From Chrysochromulina tobinii (lineage: Eukaryota; Haptophyta; Prymnesiales; Chrysochromulinaceae): a stretch of 32,488 nt of DNA. The notes beneath the pieces are model-generated. The model ran no database searches, was not told where the DNA came from, and saw only the letters and a list, made by a program, of their open reading frames with translations. The first letter of the stretch is position 1; each line of letters opens with the position of its first letter. Shown here piece by piece: positions 1-8,221 of the stretch. Both the position numbers and the translations under genes were made by a program. The DNA lies in assembly GCA_001275005.1 (NCBI GenBank), contig JWZX01002352.1, positions 1 to 32,488 on the forward strand, in the 5' to 3' direction.

Positions 1-1209
1 AAGCCGCTGCCGTCAGGGCTCGTCGAGGCATCACGCAAACCTCCCGTGCTGCCCGGCTACAACCGGCGCCTTGAGAATACGGATGGTTCCCCCAACCAGT
101 TCGACTACGGCGACAACCACCGCCAGACGGCAGAGTGGCGCACGAAGACTGCCAACTGGGCCGAGGCGCGAGCGGCGGCTGATCGGTGGGCGGCGGTGGA
201 GACAGCTGCAACGGCACTAGCAGCGGAAGTGATGGAGCCAGCGGCCAAGGCGGCAGCTGAGGCGGCGGCGGCGGCGGCGGCGCGTGCCAAGGCGCGGGCG
301 CGGGAGGGCATCACCCGCGCCCACGTCAAGAAGGTTGAGATGCACGGCAAGGACATATGTGACGGCGCCGCCGTGCTGATCGCACACGCGATCAACGCGG
401 CGATCACATCGGGGGCGCTGCTCGACCCGGGCACCCGTGAGCTGGTCCTCTACCTCGCCGATCTGCTACGTGCACCGGCGACGCCCAAGGAGCTCAAGGA
501 TGGCTGGGAGGCGCCAACAAAGTACTTTTTTGGCTTCATGGACACTGCCAAGTTTACCAAGAGCCGCGTCCCCACAGCCGAGGCGCGTGGCTGGGACTGC
601 AATAAGAAGCACTTCTACGTTGGCCGCTGCGCCGACGCCCAACGCGCCACTGAGGTCGGCCCGCTCGAGACGGCTAGCATGTTCTGTGCGTGCGACGCAT
701 GCCTGCTCTTTGATTTTGGAAACTGCGAGATGAAGGCCCACAGGGGCCAGATGGTCTCCGTTAGGGTGCCTCTGAAGAAGGGAGAGGTGGCGCGTACAAA
801 CCAGATCGATGACCTCAACGAGTGGAGCAAAATGCTCAAGCCGGGCATGGTGGTGGCCGTGCGTGCCGCTGCGCACGAGCTCGAGATCGAGGGCCCTTAC
901 TGGCTGCTGCTCGTTGACTCCGAGGCTTTTGAGTTGCCAGAGGACATGGTGCACACAACCGATGAGTTTGAGGCGGGTTGGCTTGTCGTGCGCGGCCGCT
1001 GGTACTCGTTGGTGCAGAAGAGCCCGCGTGGGTACAAGCTGAAGGAGGTGAACAAGCTGGTGCTGGTCAATGCGATGATCCGCCTGCCCAACGTCATCTT
1101 TTCTGGCGGATCCGTGGGCAAGGCGCCGCGTGCGTCACGCAGTGGCTTGAATGTGCTTGAGGATGACATGCATAACCTGCTCATGAGCAGTGTGGGTGGC
1201 GAAGTCTGA
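1..1209 (+). CDS. 3' part of a gene entering from the left; possible mobile-element protein
   Basis: The frame is open from base 1 to the TGA at 1207-1209, about 402 codons, so the true start lies outside the window. An Ala/Glu/Arg-rich, probably helical stretch near 170-320 is followed by a compact region with a Cys cluster (FCACDACLLFDFGNCEMK, about 680-735) and aromatic-rich segments such as GPYWLLLVDSEAFELP and FEAGWLVVRGRWYSL. The composition is that of a real protein and the frame has no stops. The Cys-cluster region reminds me of repeated proteins of GC-rich algal genomes that sit at the C-terminus of transposon-like polyproteins. That is recollection, not a match I could test. No DDE or tyrosine-recombinase motif is visible in this portion. 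An ordinary host gene is the alternative. Confidence 0.6.
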   Translation, partial: KPLPSGLVEASRKPPVLPGYNRRLENTDGSPNQFDYGDNHRQTAEWRTKTANWAEARAAADRWAAVETAATALAAEVMEPAAKAAAEAAAAAAARAKARAREGITRAHVKKVEMHGKDICDGAAVLIAHAINAAITSGALLDPGTRELVLYLADLLRAPATPKELKDGWEAPTKYFFGFMDTAKFTKSRVPTAEARGWDCNKKHFYVGRCADAQRATEVGPLETASMFCACDACLLFDFGNCEMKAHRGQMVSVRVPLKKGEVARTNQIDDLNEWSKMLKPGMVVAVRAAAHELEIEGPYWLLLVDSEAFELPEDMVHTTDEFEAGWLVVRGRWYSLVQKSPRGYKLKEVNKLVLVNAMIRLPNVIFSGGSVGKAPRASRSGLNVLEDDMHNLLMSSVGGEV

Positions 1210-2118
1210 GTATAACGCAGAAGTTATGAAAGTACAAAAACTTTTACTACGCATGGACAATACTCGGTTACTCGCCCAACGTGGTTTATTTCCGGTTCGG
1301 GCGGTACCGGCCTTTGCCTATCGCTATCCCATCCCATTTACCCCCCAAAAAATTTTCGCCTGCGGCGGGCACTTTTCACTACAGTGAATTTTTTGCTACA
1401 CATATTGGGAGCGCCACCCTGTTTCTCGTCTCAAGCGGCGAGACCGCGGCGCGTCGGGTCGCCCGTCGTGCGCGCGTTGAACGTCAACGTGTTCGCCCCA
1501 CACCCGTTTGCGCGGGGTCGCGGGGGAGTTGGCATCCTGGGTCCGGTCGGCGGGTCGGGTTCGAAAGCGCCCAGTGAGAGGGTGGGGGGTAGCTTTTCCG
1601 GACGGTCGTCGGTCCGGAACTTTTACCGTTTCACGCCCATTTGCATAACATTCCTGTCTGACACTTCGTTAACCGTTTCATCGGCAACGACGTGCTGCGC
1701 GGGTGCCGGCTCGGCTTCAGCCACACCTGTGTGAGCCTGTGTTACTTCGGCCCCCGCCCGGCCCATGGTCCCACCACATGGTCCCACCGCACCAGCTCCA
1801 TAAACCTCCATCGTGTTCTGACCTCCATGCACACCTTCAAGGACCTGACTACCTGACACGTCTCAAAGTGCCTCGACCCTCGTCTTCCCTGCACTCAGTT
1901 TGAAATCAGGGTATGAGGAATGGGTGCAAATCCAGATATTAATCCCTCCCCTACCCCTCTTGGCTAAAACTCCGTCATCATCAGCTGAAACACGCTTGAA
2001 TCTAGCTGGGATCATTCTCGATGAGCGCCGCTTTTTCATGTTTTTGTCTAGAATCTCCGTTGAGATTGTCCGCGTGCCTATTTGTCGACTTCTGCCGCCG
2101 ACACGCTTCGAAGGACGG
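1210..2118. other. Intergenic region, no gene recognised
   Basis: About 900 bases between the left-edge gene and the homeodomain gene. Only short frames without recognisable protein content are present. The homeodomain frame stays open upstream of 2119, with an in-frame ATG at 2038 and no stop back to about 1900, so part of this stretch may be 5' UTR or an N-terminal extension. No convincing TATA box, tRNA or terminal inverted repeat was seen. Confidence 0.5.
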
Positions 2119-3746
2119 ATGGCGTCTCGCGCGGACCCGGCGGTTGAAGTCGCGGCGGTGGTGACGGATGAGTCGGACACACTCATTCATGATGTTGTCG
2201 ATGACGACACAGCTCTCGTCGTGGTGCCCGCCACCATGGATGACGCGGCGGCGACGTCGGAGTCGAACCAGCGGAAAAAGGTCAACCAGCGCTGGGTGCT
2301 CTCCGATGAGGCCAAGCGAGCTCTCGAGGCGGTGTATAATGAGCGGCGCTTCCCGACGCTTGCCATGCGCGAGGAGCTCGCGCAGGAACTCGGTGGCTCG
2401 CTCCGGCAAGTTCAAGTCTGGTTCCAGAACCGACGGCAACGCGACCACCGGCCTGACGACGAGGCCACCCTGAGTACCGGTACGACCGCGATGGCCGTGG
2501 GCGGGAGCGTGCAGCCAATGTGGGGGTTTATGCCCGGGCATCCGTACCCGCTAGGCGCGATCCCGATGCCCTCCATGCAGGCCCACCCGTTGGGGACTCT
2601 CCCAATGTTCCCACCGTCTGCGGGCGGTGCCTCGGCCTTCAGCGTGCAGCACGGTCCACAGTACCCGGGGGGGTTGACGCCTGGGCCGGGCGGCTCGCCG
2701 CCGCAGCTGTCCCATCCGATCCTCTCCATGAACAACCATCTCTACCAGGCGCTTGCGCAGCGCCCGCCGTCGACGGCAGCAGGTTGGACTGCACAACAGA
2801 GGTCGACAGCTGCCCTCAGGAGCCCGCAGCCTTCGCATCCCCAGTGCCTACACCCGCCTTCAGTGATGGCGTCGCTCCCGCCGCTCCCGCCGCTCCCCTC
2901 GCTCTCCTCGCTCGCCCCACAGCTGCCGGGGCAGCCTCGTACCGCGCTCGGTACAGCGCTCGCCTCCCCACTGCTGAGCGGCGCGCATGCCCAACACGGC
3001 GCTCATGCCCAGCACGGCGCTCAGTCGACGCCCGCGCCTAACGCCTCCCCTGCCATGGTCAGCAGAGGCGGCAGCTGCAGCTGCACCGTTTCGGGCGCCG
3101 TTTCGGGCGCCGGCGCCGCGCGCGGCGCCGCCGAGGTTGCCGCCGGAGACACGTGCATGCTCAACACGGCGCTCAACGACGGAGGCGGCACGGGAGGCGG
3201 CACGGGAGGCGCCTTGGTGGGCACGGGAGGCGCCTTGGTGGGCACGGGAGGCGCCTTGGTGGGCACGGGAGGCGGCACGGGAGGCGCACGCGCGCTGTAC
3301 CGGTCTGGTGCCCACCAAGGCGCGTCGCCGCCCATCGGCTCGAGCGCCGTGTCGGGCACCCGCGCTCCCGCGCCCGCGTCCACCGGCGCCGTGTCGGGCG
3401 CGCCCTCGGCGCCCGTGCAGCCCTTTGACCCTCTGCCCTCCGTCGCGCCGTCCTCGAGCGCGCTGCCGACGCTGCCGGCGCTGCCGACGCTCGGCACGGC
3501 GCTCGGCACGGCAGCTGGCGCGCTCGCATCGGGCGCCGTGTCGGGCATGGACCATCTCGCGGGCGCGCCTGCGCTGAGTGGCTCCATACAGCACTATCTC
3601 GACCAACTCAGCCGCGTGCAGAGGGAGGCACAGCAGCTCACCACGGCGCTTGGGCGCGTGGTCGCTCAGGTAGCCTCCGCGACGGACCCGGCCCATGCAC
3701 ACATGTACCAGCAGCAGCAGCAATTGAAGCAATACCACTCGTACTG

Positions 3747-3800
<54 letters not shown>

Positions 3801-4926
3801 GCTCGCGCCGCCCTTCCAACCCGTCGGCGCAGCTCCCCGCAGCTACAGCAGCGGCAGCGCCAGCGGCAGCGCGCCCAGCATGGCGCCCGGCAACTTTTCT
3901 ACCGGTGCCTCCCCTCTTCTTCCCACACGCAGCTCCGTCAGTGCTTCGCCGAATCTCCTGAGCAGCTCGCTGTTTGCTCCGCCAAGCATTCCTCCCCACA
4001 GCTGCCTCCCAAGCCCCAAGCCCTCGTCCCTGCTTTCCCACAGCTGCCTCCCAAGCCCGAAGCCCTCGTCCGTGCTTTCCCACAGCTGCCTCCCAAGCCC
4101 GAAGCCCTCGTCCCTGCTCTCTACTGAGGCTGGGAAGGCGGCAGGTAGCGCCGTGGCGGGCGTCTCGGGGGTCGGCGGCGCCTCTGCAAGCGCCTACGCC
4201 GTCCTGGGCGCCGCCGTGGTGGGCGCGTGGATGTCGCCCGCTACCGACTGCGCGCCGTCACCCGCCATAGCCGCCGACCTGTGGGAAACGAATCGGGCGG
4301 TGCCCGCTCCGGCGCTCCGTGCGCACGCGAGGCCGGACCAGGCGGCGCCGTCATGGGCGCCCGTCATGAGAGGCGCCGTCATGGGCGGTGCCGCCGGCTG
4401 GGCGGCGCCGCGCCCAGAACGGCGCTTGTGCGCAGCCCCCGCCCCCCCCACCGCCGCCGCCGGCTCTGAGGACCACGGAGACGACGAGGAGGATTCGTCA
4501 AGGAAGGACCAAGTTTCGTCAACCAACGTCCCGAGAGCCGCGGGAGATCGCATCCGCAAGAGTGACCTCTCGGCGGGAGATCGCATCCGCAAGAGTGACT
4601 CCGACCTCTCGGCCACCGGACTGACGCCACTGCTCACACCCAACTTCCATGATGATGTGATGGCCGCGTTTGCGTCCAACGAGGCGGCCGCGCCTCGCGC
4701 GCCGGCCGTCCTTCTGGGCGCCCCTCGCGCCGTTCTGGGCGCCCCTCGCGCCGCCTGGGCCGCAGCGCCCATCACGGCGCCCTTCGCCCCTGACGGTCGC
4801 GTGGATCCCTCGAGCAAGTTCAAGCGAAAGCGCGCGAGTCTAGAGAGCCTCGGTCTGCCGCCTCCGACGCGCGGCTCCTGCCCTCCTCCGGCGGCTAGTG
4901 ATTCCTCCGGCGGGTCCGGCGAGTGA
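2119..4926 (+). CDS. Homeodomain transcription factor with long low-complexity tail
   Basis: About 935 aa. A homeodomain lies at residues 52-112, with the recognition helix QVQVWFQNRRQRDHR (tgg codon at 2419), including the invariant W, F, N and R. No three-residue TALE insertion is evident. It should bind DNA in the nucleus; the targets cannot be read. The rest is low complexity: Pro/Ala/Ser/Gly tracts, a Gly-Thr repeat, a pure glutamine run, a 14-residue repeat present three times and a duplicated RIRKSD element near 4540-4605. Start: ATG 2119 gives the best context and keeps the acidic N-terminus; the in-frame ATG at 2038 adds 27 residues. No intron is needed, in contrast to the spliced genes further right, although repeats could hide one. 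Identification as a homeodomain protein is firm; subfamily unknown. Confidence 0.88.
3211..3273 (+). repeat. 21-bp in-frame tandem repeat, 3 copies
   Basis: Three copies of a 21-bp unit starting gccttggtgggc encode Ala-Leu-Val-Gly-Thr-Gly-Gly inside the homeodomain protein, flanked by shorter Gly-Gly-Thr-Gly units. Confidence 0.9.
3748..3798 (+). repeat. Uninterrupted (CAG)17 polyglutamine tract
   Basis: Seventeen perfect CAG codons encode polyglutamine in the homeodomain protein, just after a shorter interrupted Gln-rich segment. A pure trinucleotide run of this length is likely to vary in length between strains. Confidence 0.95.
3997..4122 (+). repeat. 42-bp in-frame tandem repeat, 3 copies
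   Basis: Three 42-bp units at 3997, 4039 and 4081 encode HSCLPSPKPSS followed by Leu or Val, Leu and Ser. The copies differ at only a few bases, which suggests recent duplication within the coding region. Confidence 0.92.
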
Positions 4927-6164
4927 GCTCCGCTGGCGTTGTATGAGCTCTGGCCTCTGCTTCTACCTACTGTACGTACAGGCACAATTCACATGTGTTA
5001 GCCATATACTGCGCACGTTTTGGTATCAGCGGGCGTTGTGCTTGAGTGCATACCGATCCCGTAGTGTGCGTGTTCTACCATCAGGTTACCGGCATTAGAG
5101 GGTGGGTTCTAGCGCTGGCGCTAGATTGGTTGTCTTCCAGAGCGAACAACGTTAACTAGGGCGGCAGGCGCAACACCTCGACCCGTACTGTCGAGCTCGG
5201 TGCGCCGGCGGGCGGGTGAAACTAACATGCATGCATGCATGAATATACAGAAGCATACTGTCCTTGCCAAATCTGGCGAAGCAAGATCCGTTATTATTGC
5301 GTGACGTGTCGCATATCTCTTGAGACGTCGCTCCAAGCGCGTCGCGCATTCTGGTCAGCGGCTCCGCCGCGTTTGTCGTGCACAGAGAAGACTGCATGGA
5401 ATACGAATTCGAATACTCCTCGCGTCGAGTTATAGTTTGTAAGCATTCATCATGTGCATGATTCATGTGAGCGGTGGTCGATTATGGCTGAAAATTGCAA
5501 ATTGTCTCGTCGAATTCGACTCGAGATCTTTATTAGTAATCTAGACGTCTCTATAATTTGTGAATTGTCTATAAGGACTCAGAGGACAGAGGTCAGAGCG
5601 TCGGCCTTCGGCCAGCTCTCGGGGCTGTTCTATCTAAACATCCCTAAGTGTGTGAAGCACAAAGAAGACATAACAATATACAGCTATACACTCGAAGTAG
5701 GTTTCGACTTCGCATCTCGCATTATTCTCGCTTGTATGGTCCATGGAGAGCGGTCGCGTCGAGATTCTACATCGTCTTTGGGACATGGCGGCTTGGCGGA
5801 GGTCCGGTCGCCGACCAGTCGTGAATATAAACAATGAACCGCTCAGTGAGTTTCCTCTCTGTCTCACGGACGCACGACGGGTCCGCCACCCACGCAGGGG
5901 CGAAAGACCAGGTTGGAGATTTCTTCATATATATTATTTGTTTTGGGAACGGAAGGAAAGCTCAAGCACCTGTGTTTTTTACTTGGTTTTTCAAAAAGAC
6001 AGGGGTTTTTTAAAGACACCGCTCACCGGGGGGAGCCGGTAAGGCCGGGGTGGGGGTGCGCCATGATCGCGACCTACAGCTTGCGTAGACTTATGAACAC
6101 AAAACGCCTCTCGGAAAGGTTGAGGAAGTGTCCACACTTTTTCCCGCAAGATCCACACTCGCTC
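4927..6164. other. Intergenic region with AT-richer interior
   Basis: About 1.2 kb between the homeodomain gene and the DUF4079 gene. Roughly 5200-6050 is clearly more AT-rich than the flanks. It holds a short ATGC-type repeat near 5228-5241 and only weak frames, the longest at 5454-5837 with no recognisable domain. It probably includes the 3' UTR of the left gene and the promoter and 5' UTR of the right gene. The frame of the downstream gene is open back to about 5913, with an in-frame ATG at 6063. Confidence 0.5.
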
Positions 6165-6794
6165 ATGCTTTCCATCATGGCTATGACCTCGGCGGCATTC
6201 GTTCCCGTCATGACACCGGTTCGACCGGCGCCTTTCGCGACGCGGACTCTGGCACCAGAGATGAATGCGGCCTTCCTCGCTTTGGACGCCATCGAGCCGG
6301 CAGTCTCCTCATACGTCAACATCTGGGTGCCTCTCTTCGAGAGCGCCAAGGCGTCGGGTCTCGCACCCGACTTCCTCCTGCACTGGGGGCACGGCGCCGC
6401 AATGGCCACGGTGCTCTTTGCCATGGGTGGCTTCGGCGCCTTCCTTGGCTGGCAGATCCGCTTCGGCAAGGGCGAGGAGGTGTACTCACTGACTCTGGGT
6501 GAGACCGTCCGCGAGCTGCACCCCAAGCTCATGGGCGCTATGCTCTTCTTTTTCCTTCTTGGCGGCCAGGGCGGGCTGGTGCTGCTCGCGACCGGCGGCC
6601 AGCCAATCCTCCAGTCGGCGCACTCGTCCACGGCCGTCATCGGCCTGTCGCTATTGCTGGCGCAGGCGGCGATCGGCGTCACCATGAAGGACTCTGAGCT
6701 CGGCCGTACGGTGCATGCATACCTTGGTACCGGCACGCTGCTCGCCCTCGTGGTGCACGCCTACTTCGGGCTCAACCTCGGCCAATCCTTCTAA
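6165..6794 (+). CDS. DUF4079 family membrane protein, probably plastid-targeted
   Basis: About 209 aa. The mature part contains LLHWGHGAAMATVLFAMGG, a Leu-His-Pro-Lys-Leu-Met-Gly segment, GGQGGLVLL, HAYLGTGTLLALVVHA and about four hydrophobic helices. I recognise this as DUF4079, a family of cyanobacteria and of plastids in plants and algae. The conserved histidines in or near the helices resemble haem-binding b561-type proteins, but the function is not established. Start: ATG 6165 gives MLSIMAMTSAAFVPVMTPVR, a short hydrophobic leader followed by Ala-Ala-Phe and a basic, Pro/Thr-rich stretch. This resembles the signal-plus-transit leaders with a Phe at the cleavage site found in algae with red-derived complex plastids. 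ATGs at 6063 and 6177 are alternatives. No intron is needed. Confidence 0.8.
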   Translation: MLSIMAMTSAAFVPVMTPVRPAPFATRTLAPEMNAAFLALDAIEPAVSSYVNIWVPLFESAKASGLAPDFLLHWGHGAAMATVLFAMGGFGAFLGWQIRFGKGEEVYSLTLGETVRELHPKLMGAMLFFFLLGGQGGLVLLATGGQPILQSAHSSTAVIGLSLLLAQAAIGVTMKDSELGRTVHAYLGTGTLLALVVHAYFGLNLGQSF

Positions 6795-7290
6795 GGCCCC
6801 GGGCGCGCGCTGCTGGCTTGGCTTCTGTGGGTAGGTGACCCCTAGGTGTTCCACAGCCACAGGGCAGCATCACTGGCATATGGTCCATACGACGGTGGAC
6901 GTGAGGTCGCATTGGGGTGGCAAGAGACAAGGATTGACTGTGAGGTGGCACTTATCACACTCACGGGAGGGGGCGGAGGCTGCCCCGACGGCAGGCAAGA
7001 GCAAGCTGTTCAGCTTGTTCCAGCATATCGGCTCGGCCTGCTGTGTAATTGCTAGCCACATGTGGGTGGGTGAGTACTTGGGGTGGTGCGTCGATCTTTA
7101 GAAGAGCTCAGACGATTTCGAAGGCGGGGACGAAGAGATGCCGTAGACTGTGGGACCTCATCCCCACCTTAACTCTGAGACTTCGCGTACACCAACTCGG
7201 CGCGAAAGCTTGCCGCGTAAACGTGCCGATGCGACACGAGGGACACTCTCCCTCAGACTGTCGACGTCCGTTCGAGTGATCGCGCAGACG
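6795..7290. other. Intergenic region, no gene recognised
   Basis: About 500 bases between two plus-strand genes. Only short frames without recognisable content. It should contain the 3' end of the DUF4079 transcript and the promoter of the PLAC8-like gene; no clear poly(A) signal or TATA box was seen. Confidence 0.5.
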
Positions 7291-8007
7291 ATGAAGGCAC
7301 CGCCCCCTGCAGGCGACTTTGCGGACACCTTATGCGGTGGAGATCCTGGGCCGTGTGGGTGCTGCATCTCCGATCGCCGAGTGGGTTGCGTGTCCGTGCT
7401 CGTTTCGTGGTGCATCCCGGGTGTCGTTGTTGCCCAACTCTTCCAGCGCGTCACACGGATACCCGACTCGTTTGCCATCATCGCCATCTTCTTGTTCGGC
7501 ACAACCATCACCAACATCCTTCTAAACTCGCTCTGTGGCGATCAATCCAGCCTCTTTGGGCTGCCTGGCTTGCTTACGCGACCCTTCTGGCCGAGCTTGT
7601 GTCCCGTCGGCCAAAAGTGCGCACCGGACAACGACGGCGCGAGTGGCGACGACGCGGAGGACGGCGGTCGATCCGACGTATGCATCTTCAACGACTGGCT
7701 CGCGTTCACGTCCGGGCTGGTCCTCTTGAGTCTCTTCTTGGTGGTCCGAGCGCGCGTGCGGGAGCAGTATCGCATCGCGCCGTGTTGCTGCGGTGTCCTC
7801 GAGGACTGCTTCCATGCCCTGTGGTGCTTGCCGTGTGCGGCGAGCCAGCTGATGCGCCACGTCAGCACGCACGAGGCCACCGAGTACAGCCTCTTTTCGG
7901 CCGACGGCACGAAGACGTTGGACCCACCGCTGCGGGACGCGAGGGGTGCTGAGGCGTCGCCGGCGCGCGCAGCCTCGATTCGCGCTGAAGCCTCGATGCG
8001 TGTCTAG
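7291..8007 (+). CDS. PLAC8-like cysteine-rich membrane protein
   Basis: About 238 aa. The N-terminal half has a Cys cluster (residues about 15-25, with CGCC) followed by hydrophobic VGCVSVLVSWCIPGVVVAQ. The C-terminal half has REQYRIAPCCCGVLEDCFH followed by a Cys-Leu-Pro-Cys-Ala-Ala-Ser-Gln segment. Both match the two Cys-rich halves of the PLAC8/Cys-rich family, whose members sit in membranes and affect cell size or metal transport. Here a segment of about 130 residues with two more hydrophobic helices and an acidic Cys-containing loop separates the halves, which is longer than usual. Start: ATG 7291 is the first in-frame ATG. An AATAAA lies 48 bases after the stop. Family fairly sure, function unknown. 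Confidence 0.72.
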   Translation: MKAPPPAGDFADTLCGGDPGPCGCCISDRRVGCVSVLVSWCIPGVVVAQLFQRVTRIPDSFAIIAIFLFGTTITNILLNSLCGDQSSLFGLPGLLTRPFWPSLCPVGQKCAPDNDGASGDDAEDGGRSDVCIFNDWLAFTSGLVLLSLFLVVRARVREQYRIAPCCCGVLEDCFHALWCLPCAASQLMRHVSTHEATEYSLFSADGTKTLDPPLRDARGAEASPARAASIRAEASMRV

Positions 8008-8054
8008 CGCGTACGTGCGGCTGAGAATAACTTTGCAGCCGGTAGCTTGACTGA

Positions 8055-8060
8055 AATAAA
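8055..8060 (+). terminator. Possible poly(A) signal of the PLAC8-like gene
   Basis: AATAAA lies 48 bases downstream of the PLAC8-like stop codon, in the short convergent gap before the minus-strand AAA gene. Position fits, but canonical signals are not universal in algae. Confidence 0.4.
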
Positions 8061-8221
8061 CTGAACATAAAAATTCTGCACACGCCGCCGTGGAAATCTG
8101 GCCCCAATCTGCATCTATCTCGCTGCCTCGGTCCAGATCTCCCGCGCGTCTCCCGCAGCAGCGCGCTGAGCCAGCACGGCCATAAGACCGCGACGGGTCG
8201 GGCACGGGGGACCCGGCATGA

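Noticed and set aside
1211-1230. Dyad ATAAC-GCAGAA-GTTAT just after the left gene, resembling a recombinase site
   Set aside because: Arms of only five bases; expected by chance and no partner site seen.
3087-3400. Possible unrecognised introns in the homeodomain gene repeats
   Set aside because: The frame is open throughout and no cassette, array or duplicated exon start flanks a GT-AG pair there.
2860-4083. Long minus-strand frame of 407 codons opposite the homeodomain gene
   Set aside because: Arg/Ala/Gly-rich mirror of the repeats on the plus strand; the plus frame has a clear homeodomain.
5454-5837. Open frame of 127 codons in AT-richer DNA
   Set aside because: No recognisable domain, composition follows the local AT content, and position fits UTR or promoter sequence.
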